From Comamonas sp. GB3 AK4-5 (GTDB taxonomy: Bacteria > Pseudomonadota > Gammaproteobacteria > Burkholderiales > Burkholderiaceae_C): a stretch of DNA of 64,000 nt. Location of the stretch: positions 3,472,001-3,536,000 of the forward strand of contig NZ_CP166730.1 in the NCBI RefSeq assembly GCF_041320665.1, in the 5' to 3' direction. A model generated the notes under the pieces. The model worked only from the letters and a program-made list of their open reading frames with translations. It was not told the DNA's origin and did not search any database. The position numbers were made by a program, and so were the translations under genes. Shown one piece after another: positions 1-8,740 of the stretch (position 1 is its first letter; every line of letters starts with the position of its first letter).

Positions 1-2
1 TC

Positions 3-239
3 ACCGCAGGGCTGCAGGCCGGCGGCCTGCCAGCCCACACACCGGCAGCCATCATCCAGCACGCCAGCCTGGCACAGCAGCGCCATGCCATCACCACGCT
101 GGGCGAGCTGCCCGCCACCTTGCATGCGCAGCAGCTGGGCAGCCCCAGCGTGCTGGTGGTGGGTGATGTGGTGCGCGGTGTGGCGCAGTGGGCGCTGCAA
201 CCCGAGGCCGCAGCGGCGGCCCAGGCGCTGGCAGGCTAA
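3..239 (+). CDS. cobA: Uroporphyrinogen-III C-methyltransferase, C-terminal end (partial)
   Basis: The window opens inside this gene; only the last 78 residues are visible, in the frame starting at base 3. The tail carries features typical of SUMT/CobA C termini: an AIIQHAS-type segment followed by Gln/Arg, a TTLGELP stretch, and LGSPSVLVVGDVV before the stop. SUMT methylates uroporphyrinogen III to precorrin-2 on the way to sirohaem or cobalamin. Nothing can be said about fusion to a CysG-type dehydrogenase half because the N terminus lies outside. The call rests on this C-terminal signature alone; another tetrapyrrole methylase of the same fold is possible. Confidence 0.75.
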   Translation, partial: TAGLQAGGLPAHTPAAIIQHASLAQQRHAITTLGELPATLHAQQLGSPSVLVVGDVVRGVAQWALQPEAAAAAQALAG

Positions 240-306
240 GTCTGCCTAGCGCTACGCTTGCGAGAGCGGGCACTGCATGCAGGTGCTTGATTACCGCCTC
301 GTATCC

Positions 307-1113
307 CCTGATTAGCTACATGCCTCAGATGAAGCTTCACGACGAATTGCACTGCTGCGCAGACATGACGTTCTGAGGCCGGGACTCGCCCCGGCAGGCG
401 ACTTCATTTTCTTGAGCGCTCAAGAAAACAGAAGCAAAAGAAACCGCCCCTGCTGCCCATGTCCCTGCGCTGCGCTGCGGGCAAGCTCGGTGCTCGATCC
501 CAGGGCGGTGCCGCAGAACTCGCGGCGCGGCTATGCCGCTCTGCTCACACATGCTGCGGCAAGCTTGACCACGAAGCAGCTGTGTCCTGCGGCACAGCTG
601 CCCGCCCCGGGATCTGCGCGCCGAGCCATGGGCAGAAGGGGGAAGGCGGGTGCCGAATACCGGCCCTGCGAAGGCTGCGCTATTGGCAAACCTTATTTTT
701 CATCTCTCGACACCAGCCGCTTCGTCACACTGCTGGCGCTGCGGTTGTTCCCCTTCTATACACGCCTGCGGCGCACAGCACACAGGGCCGCATGGCTACC
801 GCAGGACAGCCATGCTTTGTAGACTGACTTGCCGCGGCTGTTCGAGCAGAGCGCTGAAAGCGCGCAGCGAGTTTCGCGGCAGGCCCTGCGTGTTGGGTGA
901 CGCAGGTTGCCCCGGTGCGATAGCGCAGGGGTCGGGGATAGCAGGGGCGCATTGGTCTCCACTTACATGGCTACGCCATATAAGTTCCGCCCCACGCAGG
1001 CGTGAACTTCGCCTACCTTCTTGTGCGAGCAAGAAGGTAGGTCGCCCGCCGGGGCGAGTCCCGGCTTCGGAATATCACTTCACAGCAGTGCCTGAGATAA
1101 GAATCTAATCAGG
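307..1113. mobile_element. 807-bp non-coding element with long terminal inverted repeats and 8-bp target duplication
   Basis: Both ends read inward CCTGATTAG, then a CTCAG, a GCACTGCTG and a 25-base block (378-402 and 1041-1065) that differs at one position between ends and contains GCCGGGACTCGCCCCGGC. The left arm has about 20 extra bases between CTCAG and GCACTGCTG. Each arm is followed inward by a stem-loop (about 407-428 and 1014-1041). TCGTATCC lies immediately outside both ends (299-306 and 1114-1121), as a transposition target duplication would. Open frames inside are short, overlap in several frames and resemble no family I know, so I see no transposase. This fits a MITE-like or non-autonomous element. 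A named family may exist that I do not recognise. Confidence 0.7.
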
Positions 1114-1201
1114 TCGTATCCCATCCAAACCCAGGCTGCATCGACACCAAGCGCTCTTATATGGACGAGAAGGCCGCCATGCCTTCACGCTCAAGCGACC
1201 C

Positions 1202-1696
1202 TCACAACGCGAAATGGGCCGAGGCCGTGATCTCCACCTCCACGGTGGCATTCTTGGGCAGCTGGGCCACGCCAATGGCCGAGCGCGCCGGCAGGCCGAT
1301 ATCGCCCAGCACCTCCACCAGCAATTCGGAAGCCCCGTCGGCCACTTCGCTGTGCTGGGTGAAGTCGGGTGTGCAATGCACATACACCGTCATGCGGCAC
1401 ATGCGCTGCACGCTGTCCAGGCTGCCCAGCGTGCGCTGCAGCAGCATCAGGGCGCGCAGGGCAGACACCCGCGCCGCCTTCTGCGCCTGGGCCAGCGTGG
1501 CGGCCCCAGCCGCAGGCTGTGCAGACATGGGGCCCAGCGAGGCCATCACCCCGTTCAAGCGCGGCAGTTGGCCGCTGACATGCAGCATGCGCTCGTCGCG
1601 CACTACGGGGCGGTAGCTGCCACCGGGGGCAATGTCCACATCCATGGGGCAGTTCAAGGCCTGGGCGGCTTGCGCCAGTCGCTGGTCACGCGTCAT
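1202..1696 (-). CDS. RidA/YjgF-family protein
   Basis: A 164-residue member of the RidA (YjgF/YER057c) family, whose canonical members deaminate reactive enamine/imine intermediates from PLP enzymes in the cytosol. The C-terminal PARSAIGV segment keeps the arginine (about residue 138) that binds the carboxylate in true RidA, followed by a VEVEI strand. The protein is longer than the usual 125-130 residues because of an Ala/Met-rich insertion near residues 55-75, as in the YjgH/Rid-like subgroups, so the substrate may differ. The start is placed at 1696 because AAGGAG sits six bases upstream; in-frame ATGs further out lack a good site. Confidence 0.85.
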   Translation of the reverse strand: MTRDQRLAQAAQALNCPMDVDIAPGGSYRPVVRDERMLHVSGQLPRLNGVMASLGPMSAQPAAGAATLAQAQKAARVSALRALMLLQRTLGSLDSVQRMCRMTVYVHCTPDFTQHSEVADGASELLVEVLGDIGLPARSAIGVAQLPKNATVEVEITASAHFAL

Positions 1697-1787
1697 CAAA
1701 AACTCCTTCATCCACAAGATCGGTACAGGCCATGCAGGCCTTGCTGGTGGAGATGATAGGAGCCCAAGGCCTGCAATCTGCCCGATT

Positions 1788-2237
1788 TCAGTAAAGATAG
1801 GCGTGGTCCACCGTCTGCACCGGGCTGGGCCGGCCCATCACCACATGCAGCTGGCCATGGCGCACACCGCGTTCGGCCATGATGGCATTGGCCAGCGCCC
1901 TCACCTCGCTCACCGGGCCGCGCAGCTGCAGGGTGACCAGGCATTGCTGTGCATCGACATGGACCTGGGTGGTGAAAATCCCCAGGGGCGAGCGCAGCTG
2001 CTGGAGCTGCTCCAAACGCTCCAGACGCTCACTCAACTCATGCGCCTGCGGTCCACGCACATAGGACAGCACGGCCATGCACAGGCCTTGGGCCTGGCAC
2101 AGCTCACGCTGCTGGCTCAGTCGCGCATCGAGCAGGTCGCGTATGGCTTCGGAGCGGTTGGCATAGCCCGCGCGCTGCATATAGCGCTCGAACTCGGTGG
2201 CCAGTTCATCGTCCAGGGAAATGGTGAATCGTTGCAT
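1788..2237 (-). CDS. NikR-like ribbon-helix-helix regulator with altered metal site
   Basis: 149 residues. The N terminus (MQRFTISLDDEL, then NRSEAIRDLL) is a ribbon-helix-helix DNA-binding domain very like NikR; the rest matches the NikR ACT-like metal domain, including the conserved RGVRHG near the C terminus. By alignment to E. coli NikR, the four high-affinity nickel ligands (His76, His87, His89, Cys95) correspond to Gln80, Gln91, His93 and Cys99, so two of four are replaced. No nikABCDE-type transporter is nearby. It may bind another metal, bind nickel weakly, or not respond to metal. The start follows family homology; upstream in-frame codons look like extension. Confidence 0.8.
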   Translation of the reverse strand: MQRFTISLDDELATEFERYMQRAGYANRSEAIRDLLDARLSQQRELCQAQGLCMAVLSYVRGPQAHELSERLERLEQLQQLRSPLGIFTTQVHVDAQQCLVTLQLRGPVSEVRALANAIMAERGVRHGQLHVVMGRPSPVQTVDHAYLY

Positions 2238-2328
2238 GCCCAAAAAACCAGCAAATACAGTGCCCGGATGCGCTCTCACCCCGCACCGGACATGACAGAT
2301 ACGCAAACGCTACAAACCGAGCGCCCAC

Positions 2329-2364
2329 AAAAAAGGCTGGCCGCGCTTGCGCGATGCCAGCCTT
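2329..2364 (-). terminator. Intrinsic terminator after the PhoX gene
   Basis: On the minus strand the inverted repeat AAGGCTGGC/GCCAGCCTT is followed by a run of T. It lies about 60 bases beyond the PhoX stop codon and before the NikR-like gene, so it should separate the two transcripts. Confidence 0.8.
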
Positions 2365-2420
2365 GACGCCATCCGGCAGACAGCGCCACAGCGCATGCCT
2401 TGCCGGGGTCGCTTGTGGGT

Positions 2421-4403
2421 TCAGGTGCCGATCACACCGCCGTCATTCTTGGTGATGACCAGGGTGGCCGAACGTGGAATGCTGTTGCCGCCACCAGGCC
2501 AGTGGCTGTCACCGCCCTCGCCCGGGTGCTGGATGTTGATGAACATGGTGCGGCTGTCAGGTGTGAAGCTGATGCCCGTGACCTCACACTCCTTGGGGCC
2601 CACCAGAAAGCGGCGGATCTCCTTGGTCACCGGGTCGGCGCACAGCATCTGGTTGTTGCCATGGCCGGCAAAGTCACCGCTGTTGCTGTATTGGCCATCG
2701 GTTTCAATCCACAGGCGGCCGTCACGGTCAAAGGCCAGGCCGTCCGGGCTGTTGAACATATTGTCTGCCGTGACATTGGCCGAGCCGGCGCGCAAGTCCT
2801 TGCGATCGCTGTGCACGGCGGGGTTGCCTGCCAGCACAAAAATGTCCCACTCGAAGGTGGTGGCCGCCGCGTCGGCAGCGGTTTCGCGCCAGCGCACGAT
2901 CTGGCCGTAGACATTCTTCTCGCGGGGATTGGCCTCATCCACCACCTTGCGGCTGCTGTTGTTGGTCAGCGTCACATACACCTCGCCGGTGTGCGGGTGC
3001 ACGGCCACCCACTCGGGGCGATCCATCTTGGTGGCGCCCACGGCATCGGCCGCAAGACGGGTGTGCACCAGCACGGCGGCCTGGTTGGCAAAGCTGGCAT
3101 CGGCCTGCAGCTTGGGGTTGGCGCTCTTGTCCAGCAGCAGCCATTCGCCGGTGCCGGCAAAGTCGCCCACCACCTGGCCGGCGCCAAAGCGCGCCACATA
3201 CAGCTTGCCGCTGTCCAGCAGGCGGCTGTTGTCGCCGCCCTTCACATACTTGCCGTCCGAGATGAATTTGTAGATGTAGTCATGGGCCTGGTCGTCGCCC
3301 ATATAGACCACGGCGCGGCCATCCTTGGTGAGCGTGAACGCCGCGTTCTCATGCTTGATGCGGCCCAGGGCGGTGCGCTTCTTGGGAATGCTGGTGGGGT
3401 TGAAGGGGTCGATCTCCACAATCCAGCCAAAGCGGTGGCTTTCCTGCGGCTCTTTCACATAGTCGAAGCGCTGCTCATGGCCTTCCCACATAAAGGTGCT
3501 GGCCTGGGCCGAAACACCGTAGCGCTTTTGCGCGGCCGTGCGGCGGTCTTCGCCCGCCGTGGTGCCGAAGTAGTTGTTGAAATTTTCCTCGCAGGTCAGG
3601 TAGGTGCCCCAGGGGGTCCAGCCATTGCCGCAGTTGTTGATGGTGCCGAACACGCGGCGGCCGCTGGCGTCACCCTTGGTTTGCAGCAGGGCATCACCCG
3701 CGGCAGGGCCGGTCAGCTCCATGGCCGTGTGGGCCGTGATGCGGCGGTGGTAAATGCTGTCCTTGGCCAAGCTCCATTTGCCCTGGCCGTCGCGCTGGAT
3801 GTGGATCACCGACACGCCATGGGCATTCATGGCCTTGTGCACATGGTCACGGCTCCACTTCTTGGCCACAGCCTCGCCCTGTGTGCCAAACAACCATGTG
3901 TACTGCTTTTTCTTTTCGTTGACCGTGCAGTACTCGTGGTTCATCACCAGCAGGCCTTCGTCGTTCTTGCCGTCCAGGGCAAAGAAATGCATGCCGTCGT
4001 GGTTGTCACCCACCTGCAGTGCCTGGGCGGCCGCGTCTTCGCTGCCGTCGCCCTTGAAGGCCGGCGCAGCCGCCAGCAGCGGCGTGCCCCAGGGGGCCAG
4101 CACCGTGGCGGTGTAGCCGGGGGCGATGTGCACCGCGTCGTCGGTATGGATAGGGATGGCGCTGAAGCCCATCAGCGGTGCGCCGCTGCGGCTGCCTGCG
4201 CCTGAGGCACAGCCCGCCAGGCCAGCGACGCCGCTGCCCAGCCCCAGAAACATGGCGGCAGACAAGCCCGTTCCCTGGCGCAGAAAGCCACGGCGCGAAA
4301 CGGCCTGGTCCACCACGCTCTGGAAATGGGGGTTGTCCGAAAGATTGGTGGGCAGGTCTTCGCTGTCGATAGCGGTGGATTGCAGGCTGTCAGGCGAGTA
4401 CAT
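2421..4403 (-). CDS. PhoX-family (DUF839) Tat-exported phosphatase
   Basis: 660 residues. PhoX enzymes are calcium/iron-dependent alkaline phosphatases exported by the Tat pathway. A twin-arginine motif SRRGFLR is seen at residues 36-42, followed by a hydrophobic stretch and LAGC (Cys65), which could make it a Tat lipoprotein. The body shows family features: MNHE near the HDGMHFF segment, a TYLTCEENFNNYFG block, GRIKHENA and a late SPDGLAFD. Length and the long N-terminal region before the RR are normal for the family. Phosphatase activity is inferred from the family; some DUF839 proteins are uncharacterised. It stands alone, with a terminator behind it. Confidence 0.88.
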   Translation of the reverse strand: MYSPDSLQSTAIDSEDLPTNLSDNPHFQSVVDQAVSRRGFLRQGTGLSAAMFLGLGSGVAGLAGCASGAGSRSGAPLMGFSAIPIHTDDAVHIAPGYTATVLAPWGTPLLAAAPAFKGDGSEDAAAQALQVGDNHDGMHFFALDGKNDEGLLVMNHEYCTVNEKKKQYTWLFGTQGEAVAKKWSRDHVHKAMNAHGVSVIHIQRDGQGKWSLAKDSIYHRRITAHTAMELTGPAAGDALLQTKGDASGRRVFGTINNCGNGWTPWGTYLTCEENFNNYFGTTAGEDRRTAAQKRYGVSAQASTFMWEGHEQRFDYVKEPQESHRFGWIVEIDPFNPTSIPKKRTALGRIKHENAAFTLTKDGRAVVYMGDDQAHDYIYKFISDGKYVKGGDNSRLLDSGKLYVARFGAGQVVGDFAGTGEWLLLDKSANPKLQADASFANQAAVLVHTRLAADAVGATKMDRPEWVAVHPHTGEVYVTLTNNSSRKVVDEANPREKNVYGQIVRWRETAADAAATTFEWDIFVLAGNPAVHSDRKDLRAGSANVTADNMFNSPDGLAFDRDGRLWIETDGQYSNSGDFAGHGNNQMLCADPVTKEIRRFLVGPKECEVTGISFTPDSRTMFINIQHPGEGGDSHWPGGGNSIPRSATLVITKNDGGVIGT

Positions 4404-4564
4404 ACTTCTCTTGCATCATCGTGGGAGATGCCGGCATTGTGAGAAGCCTCTGTGTCAACGCCATGACAGCGCACAGCCACGCGCCTCGGGGCGCCCCCCT
4501 AGAACACGCAGCCGAGCCATGGGGAAGCCTGCGCTGCAGCCAGCAAACGCAGCAACCCTGGCCG

Positions 4565-4680
4565 TAAAAACTGGCGCGCGCCACACCAGAGCACCGCGCA
4601 AGGGCCGCCCCGCCGCGCCGGTGCCGCCCCTCTCCATCGCGTAGCGATAGAGAGGGGGAAGCGGCGAGCCGCTCAGGGGG
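4565..4680 (-). repeat. Dispersed GC-rich intergenic repeat, copy A
   Basis: Shares a core with copies near 6.5, 15.3, 24.6 and 29.2 kb: GCACCGCGCAAGGGCCGCCC, then a C-rich/G-rich hairpin and GCTCAGGGGG. The terminal CCCCCTGA (minus strand) overlaps the thioesterase gene and its TGA is that gene's stop codon. Confidence 0.75.
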
Positions 4681-5158
4681 TGATTTTTCTAGTTTGCGCG
4701 AAGCGCTGCGCCACTTCCTTGCGCATGTCCTTACGAATCAGCGCGGCCTGCCAGCGGCGGTGCTGGTCATCGGTTTCCAGCTGCAGCGCGGGCACGGCAG
4801 CGGGCTTTTTCTCGTCGTCCACGGCCACCATGGTGAAAAAGCAGCTGTTCACATGGCGCACCACCTGGCTGCGAATGTCTTCGGCCACCACCTTGATGCC
4901 GATTTCCATGGACGAGGTGCCGGTGTAGTTCACGCTGGCCAGAAAGGTCACCAACTCACCCACATGAATGGGCTGCAAAAACATCACCTGGTCCACGCTC
5001 AAGGTGACGCAATAGCGCCCTGCATAGCGGCTGGCGCAGGCATAAGCGACCTGGTCCAACAGCTTGAGAACAGCGCCCCCGTGCACATTGCCGGAGAAGT
5101 TGGCCATATCAGGGGACATCAGCACCGTCATGCTGAGTTGGTGTGCGGGCAAATTCAT
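4673..5158 (-). CDS. Acyl-CoA thioesterase (hotdog fold, YciA-like)
   Basis: 161 residues of the cytosolic acyl-CoA hydrolase type. The motif GNVHGGAVLKLLDQVAY near residues 23-39 is the hotdog helix, with Asn24 and Asp35 in the expected catalytic positions; a DQVMFLQPIHVGE strand and a FTMVAVD strand follow. It should release CoA from fatty acyl-CoAs. The start at 5158 gives the usual family N terminus; an ATG at 5188 is possible, and no strong Shine-Dalgarno site decides. The last codons (Thr-Pro-stop) lie inside a dispersed repeat, so the C terminus may have been reshaped by that insertion. Confidence 0.87.
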   Translation of the reverse strand: MNLPAHQLSMTVLMSPDMANFSGNVHGGAVLKLLDQVAYACASRYAGRYCVTLSVDQVMFLQPIHVGELVTFLASVNYTGTSSMEIGIKVVAEDIRSQVVRHVNSCFFTMVAVDDEKKPAAVPALQLETDDQHRRWQAALIRKDMRKEVAQRFAQTRKITP

Positions 5159-5333
5159 GGGCCGCGATTTTAGGCAAGCCCAAGCCATGGCATCCGGCTG
5201 CATTCAGATACCCCCGGGCGCTGACATGGGCTGGATGACAAGTATTTACTTCCTTCGCAACTTGCTGGCATGCACATCAAAAAATTGCTCCTATACACTC
5301 GCGCCCACCAAGGCGTAGACACCAAAAACTTTC

Positions 5334-6461
5334 ATGCTGGGCAAACTCAAAAACTTCACCGACAGCCATGGCGAGCTGCGCACCGGCCGGGGCCTGATCA
5401 CCGGCGTGATTGCACTGACGCTGGGCACTTTGTGCCTGCTGGGCGTGCTGGCCTTTCACTTTCCCGAATACCTGACCACGCCCGAGCTGCGCAAAAGCTA
5501 TGACATCAGCCTCATGCGGCAGATTCTCTTTTGGTCCATGGTGGTAGCTGGCGGTCTGTCCCTGGCCAACATCATCTTCAGACGCTCGCGCTGGCTGTCT
5601 AGCGTTGCCTTCGGCCTGGTGGCGGTCTCCGCCCTGCTGGGCGGGCACAAGGTGGAGGTGGACCCCAACTTCCCCTCTCACACGCCCTATATCGGCCTGG
5701 ACTGGTTCATTCTCGATCTGCTGGGCAGCTCGCTGATCTTCATCTTCATCGAGAAGCTGTTTGCCCTGCGCAAGGACCAACCCGTGTTCCGCGCAGAGTG
5801 GCAGACCGACTTTCACCACTTCATCGTCAACCACATGGTGGTGGGCTTTGTGCTACTGGCCACCAACCTCATGGTGCACAAGTTCTTCGGCTGGGCCGCA
5901 CATGACGGGCTGCGCGGCTGGGTGCAGGAGATGAACTTCTGGGTGGCGCTGTTCCTCATTATTTTGGTGGCCGATCTGGTCCAGTACTGGACCCACCGCG
6001 CCTACCACGAGGTGCCCGCGCTGTGGCGCCTGCACGCCGTGCACCACAGCGTCAAAAGCATGGACTGGCTGGCCGGCTCGCGCCAGCATATTCTGGAGCT
6101 GCTAATTACCCGCACCCTGGTGCTGGCGCCTATTTATGTGCTGGGTTTTTCCAAGGAAGTGATTGACGCCTACATCGTCATCGTCGGCTTTCAGGCCGTG
6201 TTCAACCACGCCAATGTCAGCGTGCGCCTGGGGCCGCTGCGCTATGTGCTGGTCACGCCCAACTTCCACCACTGGCACCACAGCCAGGACCAGGAGGCGC
6301 TGGACAAAAACTATGCCGCCCACTTTGCCTTCCTCGACTACCTCTTCGGCACGGCCGTGAAGAGCGACAAGCTCTGGCCCCAGCAGTACGGCGTGCTGGG
6401 CGACTATGTGCCCAATGGTTTTATCAAGCAGCTGAAGTTTCCGTTTACGTGGAAAGGGTGA
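5334..6461 (+). CDS. Sterol desaturase / fatty acid hydroxylase family membrane protein
   Basis: 375 residues, integral membrane. The di-iron histidine boxes are visible: HRAYH (221-225), HAVHH (234-238) and NFHHWHH (310-316). Hydrophobic segments lie near 20-45, 65-110, 150-175, 195-220 and 255-290. The family hydroxylates or desaturates lipids using oxygen and di-iron; bacterial substrates are mostly unknown. A phenylalanine/tryptophan-rich region with extra N-terminal transmembrane helices makes it longer than the minimal family domain. It lies alone between the divergent thioesterase and a repeat; no neighbour suggests a substrate. Confidence 0.88.
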   Translation: MLGKLKNFTDSHGELRTGRGLITGVIALTLGTLCLLGVLAFHFPEYLTTPELRKSYDISLMRQILFWSMVVAGGLSLANIIFRRSRWLSSVAFGLVAVSALLGGHKVEVDPNFPSHTPYIGLDWFILDLLGSSLIFIFIEKLFALRKDQPVFRAEWQTDFHHFIVNHMVVGFVLLATNLMVHKFFGWAAHDGLRGWVQEMNFWVALFLIILVADLVQYWTHRAYHEVPALWRLHAVHHSVKSMDWLAGSRQHILELLITRTLVLAPIYVLGFSKEVIDAYIVIVGFQAVFNHANVSVRLGPLRYVLVTPNFHHWHHSQDQEALDKNYAAHFAFLDYLFGTAVKSDKLWPQQYGVLGDYVPNGFIKQLKFPFTWKG

Positions 6462-6465
6462 ACTC

Positions 6466-6596
6466 CCCCTGAGGCGCTGCGCGCACCGCATAAAGCTGGC
6501 GAGTGCCCCCAGTTCAGAGACAGCGAGCAAGGGCCGCCCCGCCGCGAAGCTGTCGTCCCCCTGGGGGGAAGGCGCGTCAGCGACTCAGGGGGGCTA
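6466..6596 (+). repeat. Dispersed GC-rich intergenic repeat, copy B
   Basis: Begins with CCCCCTGAGGCGC just after the hydroxylase stop and ends with GACTCAGGGGGG before the flavoprotein gene, so both ends carry the CCCCCTGA signature in opposite orientation. The middle has the shared GCAAGGGCCGCCCCGCCGCG core. Confidence 0.75.
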
Positions 6597-6640
6597 TTCC
6601 CAACTAAAGGACAATCGCCTTTTTTGCTCTCTCGATTGTT

Positions 6641-7885
6641 GTGTCCTCTTTTGATTTTGATGCCGTGGTTCTGGGCGCCGGCGCGGCCGGGCTGTTTTGT
6701 GCGGCACAGGCCGGCCAGCGCGGGCTGAAGGTCTTGCTCATCGACCATGCAGCCAAGGTGGCCGAGAAGATCCGCATCTCGGGCGGCGGGCGCTGCAACT
6801 TCACCAACCGCGACCTGGATGTGCGTGCGCCGCACAAGCATTACCTGGGACAGAACCCGCAGTTCTGCCGCTCTGCCCTGTCGCGCTACACGCCCCAGGA
6901 CTTCATCGCGCTGATGGAGCGCCACGGCATCCCCTACGAGGAAAAGCACAAGGGTCAGCTGTTTGCCACCACCAGCGCGGAAGACATCATCCGCATGCTG
7001 CTGGCCGAATGCGCCACAGGCGGCGTCGAGCGCTGGCAGCCCTGCAACGTGAAAAAATTGATGTTTTTGGCCGCTGAAGCTGATACAGAGCGCACAGGAA
7101 GCTATCAAATTCATACCGACCGCGGCCTGGTGACTACACCCAAGCTGGTGCTGGCCACCGGCGGCCTGTCCATTCCCAAGATCGGCGCCAGCGACTTTGG
7201 CTATCGCCTGGCCCAGCAGTTTGAGCTGCCCCTGGTGGAGCGCCGCGCCGGCCTGGTGCCGCTGACCTTTGACGGCGCGGCCTGGCAGCCCTATGCCCAA
7301 CTGGCCGGCCTGGCGCTGCCGGTGGAGATCAGCACCGGCAGCAAGAAAGAGCGCATGGCCTTTCACGAGGACCTGCTGTTCACCCACCGTGGCCTATCGG
7401 GCCCGGCCGTGCTGCAAATCTCCAGCTACTGGAAAGATGGTGCGCCACTCTGCATCAATCTGCTGCCCGGCGTGGACGTGGCCCAGCTGCTGTCGGACGC
7501 CAAGCTGCACTCGCGCAAGCTGGTGGTCAACGAGCTGGCCCAGCATATGCCCACGCGCCTGGCCGAGGCCTGGGTGGCCCAGCACCCCGAGCTGCAGCGC
7601 CCCATCAACGAGGCCGGTGACAAGGCCCTGGCCAAACTGGCCGAGCAGATCACGCGCTGGGAGATCGCCCCCACCGGCAGCGAAGGCTATAAAAAGGCCG
7701 AAGTGACCCTGGGCGGCATCGATACCAAGGCCTTGTCGCAGCAAACCATGGAATGCAAAACCCAGCCCGGGCTGTATGCGATTGGCGAGGTGGTGGACAT
7801 CACAGGCTGGCTGGGTGGCTATAACTTCCAGTGGGCCTGGGCCAGCGCCACGGCCTGCGCCGAGGCCATGGCAGCCTCACGCTAA
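6641..7885 (+). CDS. BaiN/RdsA-type FAD-dependent oxidoreductase (YhiN/HI0933 family)
   Basis: 414 residues. The N-terminal VLGAGAAG (about residues 10-17) is a dinucleotide-binding motif, followed by ISGGGRCNFTN, a signature of the HI0933/YhiN family. The C-terminal EVVDITGWLGGYNFQWAWASG-like block is also typical (here WASATACAEAM). Family members are flavoproteins, some named BaiN after a bile-acid flavoprotein, but for most the substrate is unknown. Translation probably starts at the GTG at 6641, since no ATG precedes the nucleotide-binding strand. It is monocistronic, convergent with an ArsR-like gene 12 bases away. Confidence 0.9.
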   Translation: MSSFDFDAVVLGAGAAGLFCAAQAGQRGLKVLLIDHAAKVAEKIRISGGGRCNFTNRDLDVRAPHKHYLGQNPQFCRSALSRYTPQDFIALMERHGIPYEEKHKGQLFATTSAEDIIRMLLAECATGGVERWQPCNVKKLMFLAAEADTERTGSYQIHTDRGLVTTPKLVLATGGLSIPKIGASDFGYRLAQQFELPLVERRAGLVPLTFDGAAWQPYAQLAGLALPVEISTGSKKERMAFHEDLLFTHRGLSGPAVLQISSYWKDGAPLCINLLPGVDVAQLLSDAKLHSRKLVVNELAQHMPTRLAEAWVAQHPELQRPINEAGDKALAKLAEQITRWEIAPTGSEGYKKAEVTLGGIDTKALSQQTMECKTQPGLYAIGEVVDITGWLGGYNFQWAWASATACAEAMAASR

Positions 7886-7897
7886 ACCACGCATTTT

Positions 7898-8665
7898 TCA
7901 ATCGCCCACCACTTCCTGCCAGCGCTGTAAACCCAGCCAGTCGCGCAGCGCCACGGCTCCGGCGGGGCTGATCGCCAGCGCCCGCGTGCCCTGGCGGCGC
8001 AGCAGCCAGCCGCGCTCCAACCCATGCTGGCACATGCAGGCGCCCAGCACACCGGCCAGATGTGGGCGGCGCTCGCTCCAATCCAGGCAGGGGCGACACA
8101 AGGGCCGGCCCGAGGCCTTGGGCACCGCCATGGCCCGCGCCAGCAGCTCGCCCTCCACGCCCCAGCGCGCCAGCTCGGCAGCAGCGGGGGCCAGCAGGCG
8201 GGCACTGCGCCCGTCTTCGCCCCAGGCCAGGGCGCCCTGCGCCAGCAAATGCTCTGCAATGGCCACGCCCAGGCGCCCGGCCAGATGGTCGTAGCAAGTC
8301 CGCGCGGTACGCAGGGCCGCATCCTGCGGGCCCACCTTGGGCCGATCCAAGCTGGAACCAGGCCCCGCCACGCGCATCAAGCCCTCCAGCAGCTGCGCCA
8401 CCTCGGCCGATGCCAGGCGGTGGTAGCGATGCCGGCCTTGGGGCTGCACCTGCAACAGGCGGGCCGCCACCATCAGCGCCAGGTGGCGGCTGGCCGTGGC
8501 CGGTTGAATACCGCCGGCCTGCGCCAGCTCCCGTGCCGTCAGCGCGCGGCCATCCATCAAGGCCCACAGCATGGCGGCGCGGGCGGGCTCTCCAATCAAG
8601 GCGGCCACCTGGGCCAGGGCTTGTGCATCCATGGCCGCCAGTGTGCGCGCAAAAAACGGGGCCAT
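7898..8665 (-). CDS. ArsR-like winged-helix transcriptional regulator
   Basis: 255 residues. The first third is a winged helix (MLWALMDGRALTARELA, then ATASRHLALM and RHRYHRLA). The second half has the cysteine-rich CRPCLDWSERRPHL and CMC segments that recur in a group of long ArsR-like regulators; they might form a metal or redox site, but this is inference. The divergent neighbour is a small monooxygenase-type protein, a plausible target. Start is uncertain: the ATG at 8665 is chosen, with 8632 and 8725 as alternatives, and none has a clear ribosome site. Confidence 0.78.
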   Translation of the reverse strand: MAPFFARTLAAMDAQALAQVAALIGEPARAAMLWALMDGRALTARELAQAGGIQPATASRHLALMVAARLLQVQPQGRHRYHRLASAEVAQLLEGLMRVAGPGSSLDRPKVGPQDAALRTARTCYDHLAGRLGVAIAEHLLAQGALAWGEDGRSARLLAPAAAELARWGVEGELLARAMAVPKASGRPLCRPCLDWSERRPHLAGVLGACMCQHGLERGWLLRRQGTRALAISPAGAVALRDWLGLQRWQEVVGD

Positions 8666-8740
8666 GCTTCGCTGGGGAGCAAAGCATTTCGCCCGCGGCC
8701 GGCGCCATGCTCGGGGCTTGTGCATTCACCTTCCTGCCCC

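Noticed and set aside
412-1108. Overlapping short open frames inside the 807-bp element
   Set aside because: Several frames on both strands are open at once, none has a ribosome site or known motif, and the inverted arms explain the sequence better.
1788-2237. Control of a nickel transporter by the NikR-like protein in this window
   Set aside because: No nikABCDE, hypothetical nickel permease or urease/hydrogenase gene is present here.
2400-4205. A 601-codon open frame on the plus strand opposite PhoX
   Set aside because: It is the antisense shadow of a clear PhoX gene, with a low-complexity His/Ala/Gly/Val-rich translation and no family similarity.
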